DNA from: UBA685 sp049890115
Lineage (GTDB): Bacteria > Pseudomonadota > Alphaproteobacteria > Puniceispirillales > Puniceispirillaceae
Assembly (NCBI GenBank): GCA_049890115.1
Contig: JBMHCC010000016.1
Coordinates: 1-64,000, forward strand
Direction of reading: 5' to 3'
DNA: 64,000 bases
Shown: positions 53,200-61,895 of the stretch, piece after piece
Numbering within the stretch: the stretch's first letter is position 1
Layout of the letters: the number at the start of each line of letters is the position of its first letter
The notes under the pieces: model-generated
What the model saw: the letters and a program-made list of their open reading frames with translations, nothing else
Told to the model about the DNA's origin: nothing
Database searches by the model: none
Made by a program: the position numbers and the translations under genes

Positions 53200-53589
53200 A
53201 TGAAATCAAAAATGAAAAAGACTTATCTCATAGGCGGTGGGCTGATTATTGCTGGTTCACTTGTAACTGGTCTGGCCTTTGCGAAAAAGTATCATCACCA
53301 TGATGATTATCATGGCAAAGGTGGGAAGATAATGAAATTCCTTGACACCAATGAAGATGAGATGATTTCTCAAGATGAATTCACAGCACGTGCCCAATCA
53401 TCTTTCACCACATTAGATGCTAATGCAGATGGCGTGATTTCAAATGAGGAATTTTTGGCACGGCCATTACAGCGTTTTGCAGCATTAGATGGCAATCAAG
53501 ATGGCCTATTGGCCCTAGATGAGCTGCCGAAAAAACGTTTTAAAGGTGGCAAAGATGGCCGCCATAAAAACAGTAATCAAGGTCTCTAG
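53200..53589 (+). CDS. exported EF-hand protein
   Basis: 129 residues. A basic start and hydrophobic stretch (KKTYLIGGGLIIAGSLVTGL then AFA) form a signal peptide or anchor. Three EF-hand loops follow: DTNEDEMISQDEF, DANADGVISNEEF and DGNQDGLLALDEL; the first and second have the ligand pattern of Ca2+ sites and the third is close. A His/Asp-rich stretch (KKYHHHDDYHGKGG) precedes them and a basic tail ends the protein. A periplasmic calcium-binding role is likely but not further defined. It is a single gene between a divergent AroE-like gene and a strong terminator. An alternative start is the ATG four codons later. Confidence 0.75.
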   Translation: MKSKMKKTYLIGGGLIIAGSLVTGLAFAKKYHHHDDYHGKGGKIMKFLDTNEDEMISQDEFTARAQSSFTTLDANADGVISNEEFLARPLQRFAALDGNQDGLLALDELPKKRFKGGKDGRHKNSNQGL

Positions 53590-53688
53590 CCACAGGTGAA
53601 ATAAAACCATCAGCCCATGGCATGATGATGATTTATCACATAACGCCTCTTCTCATTTATTGTAAGCGGTTCTCCTCCACCTCCGCAA

Positions 53689-53720
53689 AAAAAGGGCTGT
53701 CAATTCTGGCAGCCCTTTTT
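53689..53720. terminator. bidirectional rho-independent terminator
   Basis: A perfect 11-bp inverted repeat AAAAAGGGCTG / CAGCCCTTTTT with a ten-base loop. T tracts appear on both strands, so it can end the rightward EF-hand gene and the leftward msrB transcript. Confidence 0.88.
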
Positions 53721-53742
53721 ATCGTCTCAATCAGCAATCAAA

Positions 53743-54141
53743 CTATCTGTCTTCATCAAAATCAAGACTTGCTGAATTAATACAATAACGAAGCCCTGTT
53801 GGCTGCGGGCCATCTTCGAAAACATGACCTAGATGTGCTTCACATTGGGCACAATGCACCTCAGTGCGCTTCATGAAAAAGCTGCGATCTTCTTGTGTTT
53901 CGACATGTTCATCATGAGATGGCTGATAAAAAGATGGCCAGCCAGAGCCTGAATCATATTTGGCATCAGAATGAAATAAGGCAGCCCCACAACAGATACA
54001 TTTATATTGGCCGTCAGCCTTATGGTTATTATATTCGCCTGTAAAAGCGCGTTCTGTGCCATGTTGGCGCGTCACACGATATTGTTCAGGCGTCAGCTCT
54101 TCTTGCCATTCGCGATCTGATTTGGTGATTTTTGGTGCCAT
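53743..54141 (-). CDS. msrB: peptide methionine-(R)-S-oxide reductase
   Basis: 132 residues from the ATG at 54141. MsrB reduces methionine-R-sulfoxide in oxidised proteins. The zinc-binding Cys pairs are seen in YKCICCGAALFHSDAKYDSG and VHCAQCEAHLGHVFEDGPQP. The catalytic Cys is in TGLRYCINSASLDFDEDR, the conserved RYCxNSxSL motif. The segment KYDSGSGWPSFYQP completes the signature. No signal peptide. The next leftward gene upstream is the CDP-alcohol phosphatidyltransferase 79 bases away. Confidence 0.96.
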   Translation of the reverse strand: MAPKITKSDREWQEELTPEQYRVTRQHGTERAFTGEYNNHKADGQYKCICCGAALFHSDAKYDSGSGWPSFYQPSHDEHVETQEDRSFFMKRTEVHCAQCEAHLGHVFEDGPQPTGLRYCINSASLDFDEDR

Positions 54142-54220
54142 AGTGAAGCTCTCCATTTCGTCGTAATATGCCGTTGCATATTATTCTGTTTACCTAACGC
54201 GCTGCTTTGGCAATTCAAGA

Positions 54221-54820
54221 CTACTCAAAATCCATCACGCCTTGATAGAGGCGCATAATGGTTGTCAGGATGCACAACACACCAAAAGCGATTGCCAATA
54301 TGTTAAAATAATCAGGCCAGATACAAAACGCACATAAAATGGCAATCGTTTCTGTTCCTTCTGTCAATCCGCCCAAGTAAAACAGCCCTTTTTTGACAGT
54401 TGTTTGTTTGATGCCACGCTTTTCTGCAATGCTGGCATAAGCCAGAAATAATGTACCTGTTCCAACAAAGGTGAAAATCAGAAATGCAGCAGCTAGTGCA
54501 TGTGATGCATCATTAAGGGCAAAAGATAGCGGGATGAAAGAATAAAAAATAAAATCAAGAGCGATGTCCAAAAACGCGCCTCTATCTGTTGGCGCGGTAA
54601 GACGTGCCACCGTCCCATCAAGCCCATCAAGCATGCGTGATAACAGAATCAAACATAATGCTGTCAGGAAGAAACCAAAAATAATCGCAATGCCAGCCAT
54701 CATTCCAATGATAAAGCCAGCTAAGGTAATCTGGTCAGCCTGAAGCCCTGCTTTATGGCATAAACGCGCCACAAGCGTAAGCGGCCTGTCAATAATAGGC
54801 CTGATATGAGAATCAAGCAT
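54221..54820 (-). CDS. CDP-alcohol phosphatidyltransferase
   Basis: 199 residues with about six transmembrane helices. The active-site motif D-(x)2-DG-(x)2-AR-(x)8-G-(x)3-D-(x)3-D is complete: RMLDGLDGTVARLTAPTDRG followed by AFLDIALDFIFY. Members transfer a phosphatidyl group from CDP-diacylglycerol to an alcohol acceptor, or from CDP-alcohol to a lipid. The family includes PgsA, PssA and others; short length does not settle which. The adjacent Psd-like gene suggests a PssA-like role by context, but the neighbour lacks catalytic residues, so this is uncertain. The two genes are 24 bases apart and likely co-transcribed. Confidence 0.85.
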   Translation of the reverse strand: MLDSHIRPIIDRPLTLVARLCHKAGLQADQITLAGFIIGMMAGIAIIFGFFLTALCLILLSRMLDGLDGTVARLTAPTDRGAFLDIALDFIFYSFIPLSFALNDASHALAAAFLIFTFVGTGTLFLAYASIAEKRGIKQTTVKKGLFYLGGLTEGTETIAILCAFCIWPDYFNILAIAFGVLCILTTIMRLYQGVMDFE

Positions 54821-54844
54821 GACTAATCCTTTTCGCTTCAGCCA

Positions 54845-55468
54845 TTAGGGATGTTTGGCAATGATGGTTTCAATCCCAAGGCAAGATTGCCCCTGATTAA
54901 CCATTATTGAAAAGGATTTTGGTACAGAAATGCGAATTCTGGCACGCATTAGTGATAAGCCGATTGGCTCTGACTGATAAACAAGCTGACCTTGCGCAAC
55001 AGGGCTTTGGCACAAACGAGTGAAACTCTGTGCAATCAGTGACATGATAATCATCTCACCTGTTTTCATCTCAATCATGATTTCACGCCGCGCATTAAAA
55101 GATGGTGCGACACCATCACTGGCTGGCAAATAAAGACCATCAATCCACAAATTATCTTCTATCACCCCATCACAGGGACAAAAGATAATCTGGCTGCAGG
55201 TGAGATGCGCCATAATATCAATATGGTGAGCTGCGCCATCTGTGCTGATATCTGTGATAATGCCATCTAGCGGTGCTGTAACAGATGTCTTGTCACCAAA
55301 GGGTGCCAAACGTTGCGGGATAGTGATTAAAAGCTGAAGATATAAAAACCAAAGAAAGGCAACCACACCCAATGGCAGATAGACAAAACATGCCACAACC
55401 ACAATAAAGCCAGCTATCGCATTGACCGGCCATGCCAGAGACTGAAAGCGATGATGATTGGTTGCCAT
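54845..55468 (-). CDS. phosphatidylserine-decarboxylase-like protein lacking catalytic residues
   Basis: 207 residues from the ATG at 55468, preceded by GAAGAGG. Two N-terminal transmembrane segments (about 17-36, 40-56) and the order of later segments resemble short Psd proenzymes (TAPLDGIITDIST for the ADG region, IEMKTGEMIIMSLIAQSFTR, IGLSLMRARIRISVP before the C-terminal strand). The autocleavage site FGS, whose Ser becomes the pyruvoyl group, is MRA here. The conserved CHVNRAP His region reads CSQIIFCP. So the usual Psd chemistry looks impossible. It may bind phospholipid, serve the neighbouring transferase, or be decaying, although the frame is intact. Confidence 0.6.
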   Translation of the reverse strand: MATNHHRFQSLAWPVNAIAGFIVVVACFVYLPLGVVAFLWFLYLQLLITIPQRLAPFGDKTSVTAPLDGIITDISTDGAAHHIDIMAHLTCSQIIFCPCDGVIEDNLWIDGLYLPASDGVAPSFNARREIMIEMKTGEMIIMSLIAQSFTRLCQSPVAQGQLVYQSEPIGLSLMRARIRISVPKSFSIMVNQGQSCLGIETIIAKHP

Positions 55469-55509
55469 CACAAGCACCTCTTCAATGGTTTCATGAACAG
55501 CATCACATG

Positions 55510-56772
55510 CTAGTTATTGCTAACGCCAGGTACAGCAAAGATCTGATCAGGGTAAATCAGGTCAGGATCAGTGATTTTATCGGCGTTGCGTTTGAAGATA
55601 TCAACATAACGAACCCCTTTGCCATAAGAGCGATAGGCAATTCGCCAAAGCGCATCACCTTTATGAACCACCACCATCAAAGAGCCATCAAGACCAGCTT
55701 GAAGCTGTGCTTTATTAATAGAAAGTGAAGTCTCAGCAAGCGTTTTCCCTGTGTCATTTAACAGCTGTATTTGGGCGCGTTTCGATATGCCATCATCAAA
55801 TAAATCACCATCAGCACTAAGGCTCCACCGCCCTGTTGACCCAAGCTGGTAATCAGCCAAATCAGTGCCGTCTATCATACCAGAGACAATATCACCACCG
55901 CTGGCAACACCATGTAAGAATAAGGTCCCGTCAGCACCCCAACTAAGCGAACCAATTTGGATAAATATCTCTGCCTGACCTAATATCTCAGCAACAGTTT
56001 CAGCAGCTTGGTCATCTGATTGTGATGCCAGCTCTGTCTGTGTGGATGAAGCAGAGGCAGATGCTGTTTCTGTATTATTTTCTGGCTCATTCTCTGGCTT
56101 ATTCTCTGGCTTATTTTCTGTAATTACTGGGCTATCATCAGCTAGCTTTGCGGCATCAGAGCCCGCAGAATTTGCAGCGATGATCGTATCTGTTGCTGTC
56201 ACATCAGCGTCATCTTCCGGTTTTTGTAATAATTGTGGTGCGGCCTCATCTGTTTGCGGCACAACAGCAACAAGTGGCTTTTCATCCTTGCTTTGCGCAA
56301 TTTCAACAACCAATGAGACATCCGCACGCACCGTTAGCCCCTCTTTGGTCACCATCTGCAATTCTAGCAAATGGGCACCAGGGCTAAGAGGCTCCTCTGG
56401 CAAGACAACCCACTCCCCTTGCTCATTAATGGCATTTTGGGCAAGAATTGCGCCATTTTCTGTAATGAAGATCTGCCCACCAGCTGCGCCTTTACCAGCA
56501 AATACAGCCATACCATCTGGTTGCACACGCGCCACATCAATGACCAGCTCACTTAAACTTTGTGCCGCTGGCTCATCTGATTTGACAGGATCAGTGGCAT
56601 TGGTGATGACCGCTTGTTGGGCATCTTTTGGCGCCTCAATGATATTATCGCCATCTGTCTTAGCAGCTATGACTGCTTCATCTTCGGCAGGCATAAAAAT
56701 TGTATAACCAAGAGTGGCCACCGCAATTACAGCAGCACTAGCAATGATAGGTAAGACATAAGGTTTCATCAT
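55510..56772 (-). CDS. LysM-domain envelope protein
   Basis: 420 residues from the ATG at 56772 (a second ATG follows at once). A single N-terminal membrane segment (LPIIASAAVIAVATLGYTIF) anchors it, so the bulk is periplasmic. Two beta-sandwich-like parts lie at about 85-160 (with PDGMAVFAGKGAAGGQIFIT) and 270-360 (SLSWGADGTLFLHGVASGGD), separated by an acidic Pro/Glu/Asn linker with ENKPENKPENEPEN repeats. The C-terminus is a LysM peptidoglycan-binding domain (VVHKGDALWRIAYRSYGKGV and YPDQIFAVPG). It likely links membrane and cell wall. This architecture is common in alphaproteobacteria, but its exact role is unknown. It lies upstream of the Psd-like gene. Confidence 0.8.
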   Translation of the reverse strand: MMKPYVLPIIASAAVIAVATLGYTIFMPAEDEAVIAAKTDGDNIIEAPKDAQQAVITNATDPVKSDEPAAQSLSELVIDVARVQPDGMAVFAGKGAAGGQIFITENGAILAQNAINEQGEWVVLPEEPLSPGAHLLELQMVTKEGLTVRADVSLVVEIAQSKDEKPLVAVVPQTDEAAPQLLQKPEDDADVTATDTIIAANSAGSDAAKLADDSPVITENKPENKPENEPENNTETASASASSTQTELASQSDDQAAETVAEILGQAEIFIQIGSLSWGADGTLFLHGVASGGDIVSGMIDGTDLADYQLGSTGRWSLSADGDLFDDGISKRAQIQLLNDTGKTLAETSLSINKAQLQAGLDGSLMVVVHKGDALWRIAYRSYGKGVRYVDIFKRNADKITDPDLIYPDQIFAVPGVSNN

Positions 56773-56976
56773 ATTAGAGCTCACTTACTGGCCTATAGCT
56801 GTCATCATGATAGCCTAGCAGGCCTTTTTATGGCTGCCTAGTCCTCTTTCATCAATTACCAATAGGTTTAAATACCAGAGACAAGACTAGCGTTTCTATA
56901 ACCGTAGATAAAAAGCCATAGCATCTAGGATGAAATGATTAATTAAGTTAAAATGAAGAAAAAGAGAAAGAAGCTG

Positions 56977-57525
56977 ATGAAACGTTTATGTGTCTTTGCT
57001 GGTGCTGCAACTGGCAACAATCCTGAATTTGAAACCAACACGCACAAGCTAGCCAGCCTTTTGGCACAGAGCGGTTTTGCCTTTATTTATGGCGGTGGTC
57101 GCACTGGCCTAATGGGCGCATTTGCTGATGGTGTGATTTCTGCTGGTGGTGATATTGAGGGGGTTATTCCCCAATTTCTAGAAGATAAAGAAGTGGCCCA
57201 TCAAGGTGTTTCAAAATTGGTTATCACAACCACCATGCATGAACGTAAAATGCTTATGTATGAACCAGCAGATGGTTTTTTGATTCTGCCAGGTGGCATT
57301 GGCACACTAGATGAGACAATGGAAGTATTAACTTGGCGTCAGCTTGGCAAATTATCAGGCCCTGTCTTTATCTATTCTCCGAATGATTATTGGACACCGA
57401 TGCGCCATTTGCTTAGCCATATTGCTGATGAAGGTTTTGTTCATACCAAAGAGTTAGGTGATGTGTATTGGCAAGATAGCATTGACGCCTTGGCAAAAGA
57501 TTGCTCTGCCCATTTTGCTGATTGA
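56977..57525 (+). CDS. LOG-family (cytokinin-activating-type) nucleotide hydrolase
   Basis: 182 residues from the ATG at 56977, preceded by GAGAAAGAAG; an upstream in-frame ATG would add eight basic residues. The LOG/TIGR00730 signature is complete: RLCVFAGAATGNNPEF, FIYGGGRTGLMGAFADG, MHERKMLMYEPADGFLILPG and GGIGTLDETMEVLTWRQLG (the PGGxGTxxE motif). The conserved Arg and Glu act in hydrolysis of nucleoside 5'-monophosphates of cytokinin type or of plain AMP. In bacteria outside plants' associates the real substrate is often unclear. Single gene ahead of icd. Confidence 0.9.
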   Translation: MKRLCVFAGAATGNNPEFETNTHKLASLLAQSGFAFIYGGGRTGLMGAFADGVISAGGDIEGVIPQFLEDKEVAHQGVSKLVITTTMHERKMLMYEPADGFLILPGGIGTLDETMEVLTWRQLGKLSGPVFIYSPNDYWTPMRHLLSHIADEGFVHTKELGDVYWQDSIDALAKDCSAHFAD

Positions 57526-57655
57526 TTATTCTGCCAGCCTAGCTTGCAAAAAGGCTCATTTTTCGTTACATAAGCGACAGGTTTAACAGCCTTATCACAT
57601 GCTTCACCACTGATGCATTTATCATATTGCCGCGTGAATACAGGGGAATAATTTC

Positions 57656-58873
57656 ATGTCAAAAATTAAGGTAGCCAATCCAATCGTCGAGATGGACGGG
57701 GACGAAATGACCAGAATTATCTGGCAAAAAATCAAAGATAAACTCATCCATCCTTATTTAGATATTGATTTAAAATATTACGATTTGGGTATGGAATCAC
57801 GTGATGCGACTGATGACCAGATCACGATTGATGCAGCGAATGCCATCAAAAAATATCGTGTTGGTGTGAAATGTGCCACTATCACACCTGATGAGGCACG
57901 GGTTGAAGAATTTGACCTGAAGAAAATGTATAAATCACCAAATGGCACAATCCGCAACATTCTAGGTGGTACCGTTTTCAGACAGCCGATCATTTGCTCT
58001 AATGTACCACGCTTGGTACCAGGTTGGACACGCCCAATCGTCATTGGCCGTCATGCTTTTGGTGACCAGTATCGTGCAACTGATATGGTTGTACAAGGTG
58101 CTGGCACATTAACATTGACGTTCCAGCCAGCAGATGGCAGCCCTGCCACAACACATAATGTCTATGATTTCCCAGATGGCGGTGTTGCGATGGCAATGTA
58201 TAATCTGGATGAATCTATCCGTGGTTTTGCCCGTGCTTGTATGAATTACGGTCTTGATCTTGGCTGGCCAGTTTATTTGTCAACAAAGAACACAATCATG
58301 AAAGCCTATGATGGCCGTTTCAAAGATTTGTTCGAAGAAGTATTTGAAGCTGAATTTAAAGAAAAATTCGCTGAAAAAGGCATCACTTATGAACATCGTC
58401 TGATTGATGACATGGTTGCTTGTGCCATGAAATGGGATGGTGGCTTTGTATGGGCCTGTAAAAACTATGATGGTGATGTACAGTCAGATACTGTTGCGCA
58501 AGGTTTTGGCTCGCTTGGCCTGATGACATCTGTGCTGATGACCCCTGATGGGCAGACTGTCGAAGCTGAAGCAGCACATGGCACAGTGACACGTCATTAT
58601 CGCCAGCATCAGCAGGGCAAACAGACATCAACCAACCCAATCGCCTCAATCTTTGCATGGACCAGAGGCCTAACTTACCGGGCGCGTTTTGATAACACCC
58701 CAGAGGTTGAAGCATTTGCCGCCAAGCTAGAAGAAGTTTGTATCGCCACAGTTGAACGTGGTCAGATGACCAAAGATTTGGCATTGCTGGTTGGGTCTGA
58801 TCAGCCATTTTTGACAACAGATGAATTTCTGGATGCGCTTGATGCTAATTTGCAAAAGGCAATGGCTAGCTAA
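57656..58873 (+). CDS. icd: NADP-dependent isocitrate dehydrogenase
   Basis: 405 residues. This is the eukaryotic-like class of NADP-ICDH, not the E. coli Icd type, shown by the start KVANPIVEMDGDEMTRIIWQ and length. Motifs: SPNGTIRNILGGTVFRQPII (isocitrate binding, Arg set), RPIVIGRHAFGDQYRATDMV, and LIDDMVACAMKWDGGFVWAC with YDGDVQSDTVAQGFGSLGLM (metal Asp). The NADP region EAEAAHGTVTRHYRQHQQGK and TSTNPIASIFAWTRGL follow. It decarboxylates isocitrate to 2-oxoglutarate in the TCA cycle, also supplying NADPH. It converges with alaS at a shared terminator. Confidence 0.96.
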   Translation: MSKIKVANPIVEMDGDEMTRIIWQKIKDKLIHPYLDIDLKYYDLGMESRDATDDQITIDAANAIKKYRVGVKCATITPDEARVEEFDLKKMYKSPNGTIRNILGGTVFRQPIICSNVPRLVPGWTRPIVIGRHAFGDQYRATDMVVQGAGTLTLTFQPADGSPATTHNVYDFPDGGVAMAMYNLDESIRGFARACMNYGLDLGWPVYLSTKNTIMKAYDGRFKDLFEEVFEAEFKEKFAEKGITYEHRLIDDMVACAMKWDGGFVWACKNYDGDVQSDTVAQGFGSLGLMTSVLMTPDGQTVEAEAAHGTVTRHYRQHQQGKQTSTNPIASIFAWTRGLTYRARFDNTPEVEAFAAKLEEVCIATVERGQMTKDLALLVGSDQPFLTTDEFLDALDANLQKAMAS

Positions 58874-58892
58874 GCGTAGCTATCATGTTACG

Positions 58893-58919
58893 AAAAAGGC
58901 GCCAAATGGCGCCTTTTTT
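58893..58919. terminator. bidirectional rho-independent terminator between icd and alaS
   Basis: A perfect 12-bp stem AAAAAGGCGCCA / TGGCGCCTTTTT with a two-base AA core, with six T to the right and A-run complement to the left. It lies 20 bases after the icd stop and 34 before the alaS stop, serving both convergent genes. Confidence 0.9.
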
Positions 58920-58952
58920 ATTGGTTATGTTATCGTAATATTGCGTGAATAA

Positions 58953-61595
58953 CTATGCTTGTAAGGCTTGTCTGATAGCTGTTAGCGCTTCTTCAGCTTT
59001 GCTGCCATCAGGGCCGCCAGCTTGCGCCATATCAGCACGCCCACCGCCGCCCTTACCGCCAAGTGCTTGCGCGCCAATACGAACCAAATCAACAGCATTA
59101 AAGCTATCTGTTGCAGCATCGCTAACAGCGACCACAAGCGATGCCTTATCATCAGCCCGTGCAATAAGACAGACCACCATAGCATCACCAGATGCCTTTA
59201 GTTCATCTGCCATTGGCTTTAAATCTTTGGCTGGCACATCATCAAGCACCTTGCCAACAAATTGAATATTACCAATGGTCTCTGCTGCTTGTGTGGCTGA
59301 ACCACCTGTTGCTAATTTACGGCGCAAATCACTGATTTCACGTTCTAATTTACGGCGTTCTTCGACCAAATTGGCAACACGATCAGCCACCTGATCAGGC
59401 GCTGCTTTCAATAATTGTGCAACCGAATTAAGCTGGTTATCTTTTGTGGTAATCCAGCTTCTGGCACCTTTTTGTGTGACAGCTTCAATACGGCGCACCC
59501 CGCCAGCAACAGCGCTTTCTGAGATAATTTTCAAAATAGCGATATCACCTGTGCGGTTGACATGTGTTCCCCCACATAATTCAACTGACCAGGCTGACCT
59601 GCCTTTCACATCAGTCTCGCCGCCCATTGAGACAACACGCACCTCATCACCATATTTTTCGCCAAACAACGCTAATGCACCTTCAGCAATAGCCTCATCA
59701 GGTGTCATTATTCTGGTTGTCACATCTGAATTCATGATGATGCGGCTATTTACTATTTCTTCAACAGCTGCCAGCTCTTCGGCTGAGACAGCTTTTTGAT
59801 GACTAAAATCAAAGCGCAACCTGTCAGGCCCCACAAATGAGCCTTTTTGGGCAACATGATCACCAAGCACCGCCCGCAAAGCTTCATGAAGCAAATGTGT
59901 GGCACTGTGATTAGCGCGTATCATCGCGCGTCTGTCATCATTGATGGTCATAGTAACAGCCATGCCAGCTGTTAAAGAACCAGATGAGATTGTCGCATGA
60001 TGGATGAATAGGCCAGCTGCTGTTTTTGTTGTATTTGTGACCTCAGCTGTGCCATTGGCAAATTCAATCTGGCCTGTATCACCAACCTGACCACCTGATT
60101 CACCATAAAAACAAGTTTGGTTTGTGATAATCTGGACGCCATCACCAGCCTCAGCAGATGCAATTTCCACCCCATCTTTTACCAGCGCCTTGACCTCGGC
60201 ATCTGTGATAGTGCGGCTATAGCCCAAAAATTCAGTGCTACCATGATTATCGGCTAATTCGAGGTAAATAGCTTGTTCTTTGGTACCGCCAGAGCCTGCC
60301 CAAGCAGCTCTTGCTGCTGCTTTTTGAGCTGCCATAGCCTCATCAAAGCCAGCAATATCAACCTGCCAGCCATAGCCGCGAAGGAAATCTTGGGTTAAAT
60401 CTAGCGGGAAGCCATAGGTATCATAAAGGCGGAATGCTTTATCACCTGATAGAGTGCCACCTTCTGCTTTGCCTTGAACCTCATCATCAAGGATTTTCAT
60501 ACCCCGGCCGACGGTTTCTTTAAAACGGGTTTCTTCAAGCTTCAGCGTTTCAGAAATCAGTGATTCTGCACGTCCTAATTCTGGGAAATGGCCGCCCATT
60601 TCACTTACCAATGACGGTACCAGCTCAAACATCACAGGATCTTTACATCCCATCTGATGCAAGTGACGCATGGCACGCCGCATAATACGGCGCAATACAT
60701 AACCACGCCCTTCATTAGATGGCAGCACACCATCAGCTATCAGAAAGCCAGCAGAACGAAGATGGTCAGCAACCACACGGTGCGAAGTCTGGAATGGGCC
60801 ATCTGGGTCTGTTTTTGAGGCATTTGCCGATGCTTCAATGAGCGCGCGCATCAAATCAATATCATAATTATCATGCTGGCCTTGCAAAACAGCTGCAATC
60901 CGCTCTAGCCCCATGCCAGTATCAATCGATGGCTTCGGTAAGTTCAGGCGCTCTGTCTCAGTCTGCTCATACTGCATGAACACCAAGTTCCAAATTTCAA
61001 TGAAACGATCCCCATCTTCATCTGGCGAGCCAGGAGGGCCACCAAAAATATGATCGCCATGGTCAAAGAAAATCTCTGAACAAGGACCGCACGGCCCTGT
61101 ATCACCCATTGACCAAAAATTATCAGATGTGGCGATGCGGATGATTTTATCATCTGACAAGCCAGCGATTTTTTTCCATAAATCAGCTGCTTCTTCATCT
61201 TCATGATAAATCGTCACAAGCAATTTATCTTTATTGAGGCCAAATTCTTTTGTGATGAGATTCCAAGCAAGCTCAATCGCTCTATCTTTGAAATAATCAC
61301 CAAAGGAAAAATTACCGAGCATTTCAAAAAATGTATGGTGACGCGCAGTGTAACCCACATTTTCCAAATCATTATGCTTACCACCAGCACGGACACATTT
61401 TTGCGATGTGACAGCGGTGCTATAGTCACGTTTTTCAAGACCCGTGAACACATTTTTAAATTGCACCATACCCGCATTGGTAAACATTAATGTGGGATCA
61501 TTTTGCGGCACAAGGGGGCTTGAGGCAATTTCAGCATGACCTTCTTTGACAAAGTAATCTAAAAAAGCTGACCTGATATCTTTAACGCTCGACAT
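58953..61595 (-). CDS. alaS: alanyl-tRNA synthetase
   Basis: 880 residues from the ATG at 61595 (MSSVKDIRSAFLDYFVKEGH); the six extra upstream residues have no family support. Class II motifs: NDPTLMFTNAGMVQFKNVFT, RAGGKHNDLENVGYTARHHT, FFEMLGNFSFGDYFK and the GMGLERIAAVLQGQHDNYD region. The editing domain has the zinc ligands RANHSATHLLHEALR and VELCGGTHVNRTGDI. The C-terminal glycine-rich DHHA1 domain ends the protein (LGGKGGGGRADMAQAGGPDG). alaS next to recA is the standard alphaproteobacterial neighbour. Confidence 0.97.
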   Translation of the reverse strand: MSSVKDIRSAFLDYFVKEGHAEIASSPLVPQNDPTLMFTNAGMVQFKNVFTGLEKRDYSTAVTSQKCVRAGGKHNDLENVGYTARHHTFFEMLGNFSFGDYFKDRAIELAWNLITKEFGLNKDKLLVTIYHEDEEAADLWKKIAGLSDDKIIRIATSDNFWSMGDTGPCGPCSEIFFDHGDHIFGGPPGSPDEDGDRFIEIWNLVFMQYEQTETERLNLPKPSIDTGMGLERIAAVLQGQHDNYDIDLMRALIEASANASKTDPDGPFQTSHRVVADHLRSAGFLIADGVLPSNEGRGYVLRRIMRRAMRHLHQMGCKDPVMFELVPSLVSEMGGHFPELGRAESLISETLKLEETRFKETVGRGMKILDDEVQGKAEGGTLSGDKAFRLYDTYGFPLDLTQDFLRGYGWQVDIAGFDEAMAAQKAAARAAWAGSGGTKEQAIYLELADNHGSTEFLGYSRTITDAEVKALVKDGVEIASAEAGDGVQIITNQTCFYGESGGQVGDTGQIEFANGTAEVTNTTKTAAGLFIHHATISSGSLTAGMAVTMTINDDRRAMIRANHSATHLLHEALRAVLGDHVAQKGSFVGPDRLRFDFSHQKAVSAEELAAVEEIVNSRIIMNSDVTTRIMTPDEAIAEGALALFGEKYGDEVRVVSMGGETDVKGRSAWSVELCGGTHVNRTGDIAILKIISESAVAGGVRRIEAVTQKGARSWITTKDNQLNSVAQLLKAAPDQVADRVANLVEERRKLEREISDLRRKLATGGSATQAAETIGNIQFVGKVLDDVPAKDLKPMADELKASGDAMVVCLIARADDKASLVVAVSDAATDSFNAVDLVRIGAQALGGKGGGGRADMAQAGGPDGSKAEEALTAIRQALQA

Positions 61596-61783
61596 GGCTG
61601 ATAGGTTTCTCATTCACATTCGGGTTCGTAACAATGATAAGGCTCGAAAAGAGATACGAAAAGCCCCTCAATCTAGCCTTATAAACCACCAAGATGATGG
61701 CTATGGTAAGGCTATGAACATAAGCAAAATCAGTTAGAATGTAAACCGTCACAATTGCATTACAAAGAACGCTTATCTGACAT

Positions 61784-61814
61784 GAAAAAAGCCTGCTCAT
61801 AATGAACAGGCTTT
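61784..61814 (-). terminator. rho-independent terminator of recA
   Basis: Inverted repeat AAAGCCTG / CAGGCTTT (61788-61795 and 61807-61814). On the minus strand it is followed by TTTTTTC. It lies 82 bases after the recA stop codon and before the alaS start. Confidence 0.8.
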
Positions 61815-61895
61815 ATCATAGGCTAGATAGATTGAGCGGCATCAGTGCCTTATTAGGGCACAGTCCAATCGCGCCACTATCAGACCAGTTTTGAC

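Noticed and set aside
56042..56707. 221-codon open frame opposite the LysM gene
   Set aside because: Low-complexity mirror of the acidic linker; no ribosome binding site and no recognisable domain.
56938..56955. CtrA box (TTAA-N7-TTAA) ahead of the LOG gene
   Set aside because: The TTAA motifs are five, not seven, bases apart in an AT-rich run.
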